Below are positions 7,543-14,951 of a stretch of 64,000 bases of DNA, in pieces (position 1 is the stretch's first letter; every line of letters starts with the position of its first letter). The notes under the pieces are model-generated. The model did no database searches and was not told the DNA's origin. It saw nothing but the letters and a program-made list of their open reading frames with translations. This stretch comes from Clostridium vitabionis. GTDB lineage: Bacteria; Bacillota; Clostridia; Lachnospirales; Lachnospiraceae. The stretch lies in assembly GCF_015351765.1 (NCBI RefSeq), contig NZ_JADKQA010000004.1, positions 1-64,000 of the forward strand, in the 5' to 3' direction. A program made the position numbers and the translations under genes.

Positions 7543-9069
7543 TTATTTATGCAGTTGTTTGATTTCTTCCTCCATTTTTGATTCGAGGAAATCTCTCGCA
7601 AAGATGTTCAGCTTTTTTGCGGCCGTCTCGTCTGGCAGGCATCTGGTTTCGGCGTCGATATACAGGACACATCGGTTGTCCGGGGTATAGGGCGTCCAGG
7701 CAGGAAGGCCATCACCGTTGGGATTGCCAGTCCGGATGAAATTGCACCAGTACTCCTGGAGCAGGTTTGCGATGGCATCGTCAGTCTCGTCGGTGCCTTT
7801 CAGTGTAGTGCGCTGATGCCCGAAGAGATACTGGGTTTCGAGGCTGTGGGTCGCAGCTCCCGTCGAGGGATTTTTGCGGCAGAAATCAAAGAGATATACG
7901 GGCTGCCGGTGATGCGCCGCACTTACCGCGGCAAATGCCTTTGCTCCGGCAAGCGCGAGATGTGTCTCCCCGGCAATGCGTTTGACAGAAGCCTTGTCGG
8001 TAACGGGAGCCAGGGCGAAGTATTGTGCGGATTTATCGCCGAATACGGCTTCCGAACTTCGAATGAAATATTCAGGATCAAAAAACATCATGTGCCCGTG
8101 ACCCTCATCATTTGCATTTCCTGCCAGACGCGGAATATCTGCTGTCTGCAGGGTCTCGTTTGCAAGGGAATGGAGAACCGGGATAAGATAGCCGTCCTCA
8201 TTTGTCCCCATGGTTGTTCCGTAATGATACTTTTTTCGGAAAGAGGATTCAGGAAGGGCTGCCAGCTTTTCGTAGGGCATCGCCCGCATTTCGCTGATAT
8301 TTTTGCAACCGGCAAGCTTCATGAATTCAGTCCCCCTCTGTTCCATTTCCCGAAGGGTGTGAAGGATATCCCTTTCCGGATATTTTGCAGACGCAAGGCT
8401 GAGGCCACATTCGTTGATGATTCTGCGGATCATGCCCTTTGCCAACGGAGAGGCTGCCAGTACCTGGGTGCTGCCGGAACCTGCCGAGCAGCCGCCAACG
8501 GTGATGTTGTCAGGGTCTCCGCCGAATGCGGAGATATTGTCACGCACCCATCGGAGCAGGGCAAATTGATCATAGTGGCCGTAATTGCCGGATACATGAT
8601 GCTCATTTTCCTCGGAAAGCTCAGGATGGGCAAAGAAACCGAGGATTCCGACGCGGTAGTTAAAGCTCACGTAAACGATATCCCGACGGAGAAATGTTGT
8701 CGGGTCGCCGGCTTTTCCCGCACCGGAGCCGCAGCAGTATGCGCCGCCGTGAATCCAGATGAATACCGGGCGCTTTTTGCTGTCACAGCCGGGAGTCCAG
8801 ACATTGGCGTAGAGACAGTCTTCACTCTGATTGCTCAAGGTTCCTCGATCCGCGGGATCACCGCCGGGGATACATTGATTTGCGGCCTGCAGGCAGCAGG
8901 GGCCGAAGGCCAGGCAGTCGCGGATTCCCGTCCACGGCACGGGCGGCTGGGGGAGCTTCCAGCGGAGTTCACCTACCGGGGGAGCTGCGTAGGGAATTCC
9001 CAGGAAGGCATATCCATTCTCGATGGCTTTGCCGCGAATTTTACCGGCGGAAGTTTTTACTATGCACAT
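7543..9069 (-). CDS. Type-B carboxylesterase
   Basis: The 508-residue enzyme has the full type-B carboxylesterase signature: SEDCLYANVWTP (about residues 82-93), the oxyanion segment WIHGGA, and the nucleophile elbow GGCSAGS with Ser195. A Glu in NANDEGHG and a His in GAATHSLE complete the expected triad. There is no signal peptide, so it acts inside the cell on an ester brought in by the neighbouring transporters or released by another hydrolase of the set. AAAGGAG precedes the ATG by 6 bases. It lies 38 bases after the IS-interrupted transporter gene and is probably silenced or weakly expressed from upstream because of that insertion. Confidence 0.9.
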   Translation of the reverse strand: MCIVKTSAGKIRGKAIENGYAFLGIPYAAPPVGELRWKLPQPPVPWTGIRDCLAFGPCCLQAANQCIPGGDPADRGTLSNQSEDCLYANVWTPGCDSKKRPVFIWIHGGAYCCGSGAGKAGDPTTFLRRDIVYVSFNYRVGILGFFAHPELSEENEHHVSGNYGHYDQFALLRWVRDNISAFGGDPDNITVGGCSAGSGSTQVLAASPLAKGMIRRIINECGLSLASAKYPERDILHTLREMEQRGTEFMKLAGCKNISEMRAMPYEKLAALPESSFRKKYHYGTTMGTNEDGYLIPVLHSLANETLQTADIPRLAGNANDEGHGHMMFFDPEYFIRSSEAVFGDKSAQYFALAPVTDKASVKRIAGETHLALAGAKAFAAVSAAHHRQPVYLFDFCRKNPSTGAATHSLETQYLFGHQRTTLKGTDETDDAIANLLQEYWCNFIRTGNPNGDGLPAWTPYTPDNRCVLYIDAETRCLPDETAAKKLNIFARDFLESKMEEEIKQLHK

Positions 9070-10339
9070 AAGAGGCTCCTTTCAGAAAGTATACAATATT
9101 CCAGCTGTCACAGAAACTGTGCCAGCAGAAATGTCACGGTGACAGCACCGGCCATGATGAAGGGGAGAATGATCGCCTGGTAGAACAGGTTATTTCTGGC
9201 TTCTTCCCCGCGGCATCCGACCAGGACCATGGATCCTGTCGTGGACAGGGGGGAGATGCCGGTCATCGTTGCGCCGACGAAGATCGCGCTGTACATCAGC
9301 GGGGCAGAAAGCCCGGTATCCGCGGCAATCCCGGGAACCAGAGGATACAGGGTGGGAAGAACAACACTGATGGCGCTGGAAAATATGCTCATCAGCCCGC
9401 CGGCAAGTCCCAGGGCCGGGATGACGGCATATCTGGGGAGTGCCCCGGCAATCAGGGGAGACAGCATCTCCGCGAGGCCGGCTTCCCGCCCGACGGCGAT
9501 CAGCAGGGAGACCCCGCCCAGCATGAGGATCGTCCCCCAGGGAATGCGTTTCCGGATGACGGTTTTTTCGTCAGCGAGGTTGAACAGCGAGGCGAGGGCC
9601 GCGCCGGTCAGCATGACCAGGCTGGCATCCATCTGCCTGGCGGCAGCCCTGAGCAGGGACGAGGGAAAGAGTTCTGACGCTATCTTGGGCACGATGACCA
9701 CGAGGGCGACGGCCAGGATCAGCCCCAGGGTAAGTTTCTGCCTGACGTTTAAGCGCTCGGGCAATTCCCGCATTTGAACGGTGCACCGCCAGGATTTGGT
9801 CGCAAGATAGACAGCCAGGAAGAACAGTGTGCAGAGGAGGCTCGAGAGGCGGAAGGAGAGCACAGAGATCCGGAATGCCTGATCCGCGTATTCCGCCGTC
9901 CCCTCAATCATCCCGAGGATGACGATGCCTCCAGAGGAGAACATGAAGTTCGATCCGGCGACCGTCCCACACGCAACTGCGGTGTAAGCCAGCAGCGGCG
10001 AAAGTGAGAGCTGCGCCGCAAGGGAGAAGGCGATGGGGGCAAGGAATGCGGAAGCGGCAATCCCGGCGCCCGAGAGGGCTACCAGATAGCAGATCAGAAA
10101 CAGCGCGATTGCCATCAGGTGTGGATGCTTCCTCATGGAGTAGAGAAACCAGTGGGTGATGGCCGTCATGGTGCCATTTTCGATGGCGAAGCCAAAGAAA
10201 AATGTCACGGCGAGGATATTGACCATCACCTGCATGGGGAGGGCATCGATAAGTTCCCGGGGATTCATCCCGAGAATTCCGCAGCCAATCAGAAAGGCAA
10301 ATGACGCTGCTGCCGGACCGATATTTTTTTGTGTTTTGT

Positions 10340-10354
10340 AACCGTATACGATCG
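10340..10354 (+). repeat. Target-site duplication, left copy
   Basis: AACCGTATACGATCG is repeated in the same orientation at 11549-11563 on the other side of the IS30 element. Confidence 0.85.
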
Positions 10355-10358
10355 GTAA

Positions 10359-11543
10359 ATTGCAATAACAAGTTGGACACCCTCCGCTAGGCAGTAGCCT
10401 GGTAGATTCGGTCGATTTCCTCCTCGAAGATTTCATCCGGGGTTCTGTAACCCAGGATCTTCCGTGGGAGGCAGTTACACCAGGTCTCCACATCGGAGAT
10501 CTGCTGACCGGTAAAGTCATCAATCCGCTTACCCTTTGGTATGAACCTTCTGATCAGGCCGTTATGCCGCTCTACGGTTCCCTTATCGCAGGATGTGTAG
10601 GGATGGGCATAGTAGACAAGCGTATCAGCCATCTTCTCAAGTTCTGAAAGGTCGGCGAATTCCGAACCGTTATCGGTCGTAATCGTTTTGAACACTTCAC
10701 CGAAGTGTTCGCTGTAAGTCTCCTGAAGCTGTTTAATTGCCTTCATGACACACGCTGATGTCTTGTTTGCAATAGGAAGCATCAGGAACTCACGGCTTTT
10801 GCGTTCAGCAAGAGTGAGCAGGACCTGATCATCCCGGGTTTTGGCACCCAATACGAGGTCACATTCCCAGTGCCCGAATTCCTCACGGGACTCGATCTCT
10901 CTGGGACGTTCCTCAATGCTGCGACCCAGCTTTTTCTTGTTGATCCGAACTCTATGTTTCTTGGACTTACGCTTCAGCTTTTCAGGAAGGTTATGGTTCC
11001 TGATGCCAAAGAGGCCAAGATCAACATAGCGGTAAAGCGTTTTTGTGCAGACGATCTGCTCTCTGGTAAATTCACCATCGAGAACAGCGCGTCCAGTGCA
11101 GGCGTCCAATGACCAGCCATCTTCTGTAAAGTGTTTCAGCACATACTCCAGAAACGCTGATCTGCTCAGGAAGTCATAATGCCGGCAACTGTGCTTTCGG
11201 TTGTCCTCATAGGCTTTCTGACCGGCAGACGCCTTATAACGGGTCACATGGCCGTTATACAAGGCAACGGAGCCACGTGCTATTTCGTTCGAGACAGTGT
11301 TCGGTGAGCAGCCGATCTCACGGGCAATTGCCCGGATGGAGTAGTGGTCTTTAAGACGAATCTGAATAAGAACCCGTTCCTCATACGAAAGATGTTTGCC
11401 TTTTATATGGGAAGATATGGTAGAATGAGAGTAGTCCATGGTGGCGATTCTCCTGTAGAAAGTTTGTTGTGGTGACTTACATTCTACCAAAGATCCTGCC
11501 ATGGATCTTTATTTTATTCAGATGTCCAACTTCATTTTACAAT
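10359..11543 (-). mobile_element. IS30-family insertion sequence
   Basis: About 1185 bp, carrying one transposase gene. The ends are imperfect inverted repeats: ATTGCAATAACAAGTTGGACA on the left and the complement of a similar sequence (ATTG.AAAATGAAGTTGGACA) on the right. A 15-bp direct repeat of target DNA flanks it, separated from the inverted repeats by 4-5 bases, so the exact ends could lie slightly further out. Confidence 0.9.
10387..11439 (-). CDS. IS30-family transposase
   Basis: The 350-residue protein begins with the helix-turn-helix of IS30 transposases (LSYEERVLIQIRLKDHYSIRAIAREIGCSPNTVSNEI) and continues with the DDE integrase core: the first Asp in FGHWECDLVLG, the second in TTDNGSEFADL and the Glu in KGTVERHNGLIRRFIPKG. 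All are present and the frame is intact, so the element may still be active. The start at 11439 is chosen because CAGGAG lies 9 bases before it; the frame is open 21 codons further upstream. It inserts into, and runs in the same direction as, the interrupted permease gene. Confidence 0.95.
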   Translation of the reverse strand: MDYSHSTISSHIKGKHLSYEERVLIQIRLKDHYSIRAIAREIGCSPNTVSNEIARGSVALYNGHVTRYKASAGQKAYEDNRKHSCRHYDFLSRSAFLEYVLKHFTEDGWSLDACTGRAVLDGEFTREQIVCTKTLYRYVDLGLFGIRNHNLPEKLKRKSKKHRVRINKKKLGRSIEERPREIESREEFGHWECDLVLGAKTRDDQVLLTLAERKSREFLMLPIANKTSACVMKAIKQLQETYSEHFGEVFKTITTDNGSEFADLSELEKMADTLVYYAHPYTSCDKGTVERHNGLIRRFIPKGKRIDDFTGQQISDVETWCNCLPRKILGYRTPDEIFEEEIDRIYQATA

Positions 11544-11548
11544 CGGCG

Positions 11549-11563
11549 AACCGTATACGATCG
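11549..11563 (+). repeat. Target-site duplication, right copy
   Basis: Identical to 10340-10354. Fifteen bases is much longer than the 2-4 bp usually reported for IS30. Confidence 0.85.
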
Positions 11564-11702
11564 AGAGAATCACCGTCAAAACGACCAGGCTGGCTGCCAT
11601 CTGCGTGAATGTCCTTTCCCAGATTGCTACGCCGCTCCCGGCAAAGCCTGCGGGGGGAAAATGCCCGCACAGGGAGATTGCCGGGAGCTGGCTGTGTACA
11701 GG

Positions 11703-12953
11703 TTAATCTTTCTTTGCTGCTTTTGCGGCGGCAAGCTCAGCCTCCCTGGCTTCCATTTTCCCGAAGGTGGACTTGTAGGTTGCCAGAAGGATGATGAGTC
11801 CCGCAAGCGGGAACATAGCGATCACGATATACATTCCGGTGTAGCCGAACCGCGCATAGCAGAATGCGGCGAGGTATCCGGCAAATACACCGGCGAGATC
11901 CATGATGAAGTAATTGGTGGAAATCGCGGCACCGCGCTTTTCCGGGGGAGCAAGCAGAGCGCAGGCCTTGGTGATGACCGGGGCGGATCCCTTCTGGCCG
12001 AGGCAGTACAGGACGGCGGCAATGATGATGAGCGGCAGGTTTGTGGTCACTCCGATCAGCAGGGATGCGATGATACTGAATATACAGCTGACCACCAGAA
12101 CCTTTTTCACGCCCAGGGTATCAGAGCCGATGCCGCCGGCGAAGGAGGCAATGAACTTGATTGCGGCCTGGATGGAGAAGAAGAGCTCAGCGCCCACGAT
12201 CCCTCTCTCCGTTGCCATCAGCAGCAGATAGGTATCATTGACCGTCAGCAGCAGGGCAAGGAAGAAGGTCAGAAGGCAGACGGGGACAACCGGCGCATAG
12301 AAGACATCGGAGAGACGGAATTTCTTCTGCAGCGGATTTCTTGCCCCGCTGACGGTCCGCTTGAAATCGAGAAACTGAATCAGGGCGATGGCGGCGGCGA
12401 TCAGGGCAGTGCCGATAATGAATACTGGCCGGGCGCCCATCGTATTGTAGATGAACATGGAGATGCTCGGCATGATCATGGTCACCAGGGACGGAAAGGC
12501 GGAGTAAACCGCGATGCCGGTGCCCATTGCCTTTTTATCAATGAGCGTCGTGGTTACCGCGAGGAAGCAGGTCGTGCACAGGCAGAAGGATACGGCGTCA
12601 ATATAGCGGGCCGCGGTGAACATGCCCGGGGTTCCGGCGAATGCAAACAGCATATAGGACAGAACTCTGACCAGAAGGCAGAAGGACAGGACGGCTTTTT
12701 TATTGAATTTATCAATCAGCGGCCCTGTGGTCGGCCGGAAAATCAGGCAGATCAGGTAGTAGGTGCCGGTGATCGCCCCGAGAACCGGTGGTGTCATGCC
12801 GAGGCTCTTGCCGAACAGGTTGGTCGGGGTCTTGACAAATACCTGCCCTCCGGTGTTTAACGCGGAAATCAGCATCATCAGGATGAAGTTCTTGTTTTTA
12901 AATAGGTTGAGGATGGCCTGTCCTAAAGTCTCTTTTTTCTCAGCAGCCTCCAT
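11703..12953 (-). CDS. Major facilitator superfamily transporter
   Basis: The 416-residue protein has twelve predicted membrane segments and an MFS layout: the first helix near residue 20 (FILMMLISALNTGGQVFV), the loop-2/3 motif region GPLIDKFNKK, and the equivalent in the second half (GGIGSDTLGVKKVL). The ATG at 12953 is preceded by AAGGAGA; the frame opens 17 codons earlier in a Lys/Arg-rich stretch without a ribosome site. Its substrate is unknown, but it lies between a hydrolase and a second permease gene and is likely to import a compound hydrolysed by the neighbouring enzymes. Confidence 0.85.
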   Translation of the reverse strand: MEAAEKKETLGQAILNLFKNKNFILMMLISALNTGGQVFVKTPTNLFGKSLGMTPPVLGAITGTYYLICLIFRPTTGPLIDKFNKKAVLSFCLLVRVLSYMLFAFAGTPGMFTAARYIDAVSFCLCTTCFLAVTTTLIDKKAMGTGIAVYSAFPSLVTMIMPSISMFIYNTMGARPVFIIGTALIAAAIALIQFLDFKRTVSGARNPLQKKFRLSDVFYAPVVPVCLLTFFLALLLTVNDTYLLLMATERGIVGAELFFSIQAAIKFIASFAGGIGSDTLGVKKVLVVSCIFSIIASLLIGVTTNLPLIIIAAVLYCLGQKGSAPVITKACALLAPPEKRGAAISTNYFIMDLAGVFAGYLAAFCYARFGYTGMYIVIAMFPLAGLIILLATYKSTFGKMEAREAELAAAKAAKKD

Positions 12954-12994
12954 AGAAAATTTCTCCTTTCTTTTTCGGAAGAATGTGTGTTTTC

Positions 12995-13081
12995 GGGGCT
13001 TCATAAATCAAATCCGTGCGCCTTTATGGATCAAATCCGTGAGCAATGCGCCGGGGCTTTTCATGGCTCAAATCAGTGTGC
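12995..13081 (-). repeat. Three degenerate tandem repeats spanning the hydrolase stop codon
   Basis: Read on the minus strand, CACACTGATTTGAGCCATGA (containing the hydrolase stop) is followed by CTCACGGATTTGATCCATAA and CGCACGGATTTGATTTATGA, each with related GC-rich flanks. The copies differ at a few positions. They fill the gap to the next gene. Confidence 0.65.
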
Positions 13082-14534
13082 ACTGCCTCGCGTCTTCAAG
13101 AATCTTGTCGGCATCCCGCTGAACCAGGATGCGCTCAGCCACGCAGCGCTCACAGCTGGCTTTGACTTTGGCGACATAGTCCGCGTGATCCTTGTAGAGC
13201 GAATGCAGGATCTCTTCCTCCAGAGGCTCGGAAGTGGCGTCTGTATACAGATGGTAGGCCGGAACCTCCAGGTAGGGGAGCCTCAGGCCGCCGAGGACGT
13301 TCTGATGCTCATCCTTGGCCAGGACGGCATCCGGATATACGCCCTTGATCTCAAAGGGTTTCGTGCTCGGCGGATTGATGCCGTCGCGCGCCCATTTGAT
13401 CAGATTGTCATAGGCGGCATCCAGGACGTATCTGGTGGGAAATTCAAATCGCTCCAGATCTTCCTTGGTCCAGGCTTTTCCTGTACGGCCGTTCTTGATG
13501 GACAGGCCCATTTTTTCCACATCCTCGTGCCGTGGCTCGGAGTAATACGTATATTTTAACATCAGCCCCGTGCCCGCGACCTCATAGCTCCGATAATAGC
13601 AGCCTTTTTCATCGGAATCTGTGCGTCGCTGCATCAGCGCCCAGTCGGGATGCCATCCCTCGCCGGTCATATCGCCGCAGGTATAGACGCGCATCAGCGG
13701 GACTTTCCCATAGAATTTGCAGCGGGGATCCATCCAGTGCAGCTTCTGCTCATAGTTATTGACGTTGCCCGGCGCGCCGGTCATGAAGATCAGGAAGCCG
13801 TCATAGATGGGGGCGCCGTCCGGCTGGCAGGAAATGGGATCGATCGCCGCGCAGTAGGTTGCGAGATCTCCCGCGGTGGCACCGGTGGCGATGATGGTTT
13901 TTACCGGATAGCCGGCCATGGGCATGCCCGGAGCCTGGTCGCGGAGCGCGATCCCGACCTGGCTGAAATAATCCCAGAGGAGCCCGTTCTCGCTGTCCGG
14001 ATCGGTGCTGGTGCTGTGATAGGTATTGGACTGCGGGCGGTCGAGGCGGTGTTCCCTGGGGATCGGATTTTCCAGGGACAGCCCTTCATACCGTACCGGA
14101 TCGAAGGTTTTCAGGTTGGCCAGAACATCGGCGCGGAAGGTGCAGCCTACCCAGGCGTCCCCGCGCTCGACAATGTATTTCCAGCAGTTCCCCCACAGCG
14201 CGATCGGGCGGTCATAGCCTCTTGCCCAGTTGCACATTTCCACAATGACATTGCCGGAAAATTTCGCGGGGTCGGCGGGCTTGCGGACAAGGATCCGGTT
14301 GCCGTAAGGCGCGTTTTCGATCTCCGGTGACGCGAAGGGTTCATTTTCCTTCCAGGTATATACTTTTGCCCTGCCCTCGATCAGATATTCTTCCTCCACA
14401 TAGCCAAACTGTGCCGGATCCTTGGGCTTGACCTGCCATTTCCATCCGCCAAAGGGATGGCTGGTTTCCGTCACAGGAAGCAGCCTGACGGCATCTGCCG
14501 GCTGCACAGGAATCGGTCTGTTCTTGCCGCTCAT
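13068..14534 (-). CDS. Alpha/beta-hydrolase-domain protein with atypical nucleophile
   Basis: The 488-residue protein matches the large alpha/beta-hydrolase-domain family by its start (VTETSHPFGGW), the strand-and-turn segment NVIVEMCNWARGYDRPIALWGN and the carboxyl histidine region. It has no signal peptide, so it acts in the cytoplasm. Where the family normally has a GxSQS nucleophile elbow, this protein reads TGATAGDLATY: the serine is replaced by threonine. It may use Thr, have a different activity, or be inactive. A GAGGAGG-like site precedes the ATG. It is the first gene of the minus-strand set ending at 6236, and a sigma-54-type promoter lies 64 bases upstream, facing it. Confidence 0.75.
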   Translation of the reverse strand: MSGKNRPIPVQPADAVRLLPVTETSHPFGGWKWQVKPKDPAQFGYVEEEYLIEGRAKVYTWKENEPFASPEIENAPYGNRILVRKPADPAKFSGNVIVEMCNWARGYDRPIALWGNCWKYIVERGDAWVGCTFRADVLANLKTFDPVRYEGLSLENPIPREHRLDRPQSNTYHSTSTDPDSENGLLWDYFSQVGIALRDQAPGMPMAGYPVKTIIATGATAGDLATYCAAIDPISCQPDGAPIYDGFLIFMTGAPGNVNNYEQKLHWMDPRCKFYGKVPLMRVYTCGDMTGEGWHPDWALMQRRTDSDEKGCYYRSYEVAGTGLMLKYTYYSEPRHEDVEKMGLSIKNGRTGKAWTKEDLERFEFPTRYVLDAAYDNLIKWARDGINPPSTKPFEIKGVYPDAVLAKDEHQNVLGGLRLPYLEVPAYHLYTDATSEPLEEEILHSLYKDHADYVAKVKASCERCVAERILVQRDADKILEDARQCTLI

Positions 14535-14597
14535 TTGCGTCCTCCTCTGTTTATTTTGTGATTTCTGGTGATTGGGTTTTCTTTACCAGAATTAAAA

Positions 14598-14614
14598 AGC
14601 AAATGCCGTTCCAA
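14598..14614 (-). promoter_or_regulatory. Sigma-54 (-24/-12) promoter for the hydrolase operon
   Basis: On the minus strand the site reads TTGGAACGGCATTTGCT, one mismatch from TTGGCACG-N4-TTGCT, with the required 10 bases between GG and GC. It points at the hydrolase gene (start 14534), which is divergent from a sigma-54 activator gene. Confidence 0.8.
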
Positions 14615-14729
14615 TCTGTTGACATTTCCACAAAACTTTCTGGAAACTGTGCAAAAAGCCTGTTTTTCAGCCGCAATTGCGCGGATAATCATGATTTGTC
14701 TGGAGAAAATCCTTCGCGGGGAAAAGAAA

Positions 14730-14773
14730 TTTGCGAAATATCAAGGGATATTATGTAAGGTTTATTTCGCAAA
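14730..14773. promoter_or_regulatory. Candidate activator-binding inverted repeat
   Basis: TTTGCGAAATA (14730-14740) and TATTTCGCAAA (14763-14773) form a perfect 11-bp inverted repeat about 120-170 bp upstream of the sigma-54 promoter, the usual place for enhancer sites. Another TTGCGCAAT follows at about 14785. The likely ligand is the PrpR-type activator encoded next to it. Confidence 0.6.
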
Positions 14774-14836
14774 GAATTACATTTTTGCGCAATGACATGT
14801 AATATGTAATACTTTGTGATAAAATGAAACTGTTTG

Positions 14837-14909
14837 GCACATGCCGGTGGGAAGCACCGCAGCCGGCCGCTTGCAGACAGCTTGCGAGGTCTTCCAACCC
14901 GGCATGTGC
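14837..14909. other. Inverted repeat in the activator leader
   Basis: GCACATGCCGG (14837-14847) pairs with CCGGCATGTGC (14899-14909), enclosing a GC-rich loop, 42 bases before the activator start. It could fold in the leader mRNA or bind a protein. Confidence 0.4.
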
Positions 14910-14951
14910 TAAGGCGCCGCAGGCGCATTTCATCGACGAAGGTGGGAAAAA

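Larger units (their letters stand above)
9108..11600 (-). pseudogene. MatC/SLC13-type ion-transporter permease split by an IS30 element
   Basis: The 3' part (9108-10357) encodes a hydrophobic permease of the dicarboxylate-carrier/SLC13-like superfamily with about ten membrane segments, typical re-entrant motifs (CGTVAGSNFMFSSGG; GATMTGISPLSTTGS) and the end VTVTFLLAQFL. The 5' part lies beyond the IS: from the ATG at 11600 it reads MAASLVVLTVILSIVYG. Joining 11600-11564, one copy of the 15-bp duplication, and 10339-9108 gives exactly 1284 bases, an uninterrupted 427-residue frame. So the gene was intact until a recent insertion. The fused frame that continues into the IS end is an artefact. 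It sits between an MFS gene and the esterase. Confidence 0.85.

Noticed and set aside
10381-10523. Amino-terminal extension of the permease reading into the IS30 end
   Set aside because: The frame is open by chance; the true 5' end lies beyond the IS at 11564-11600.
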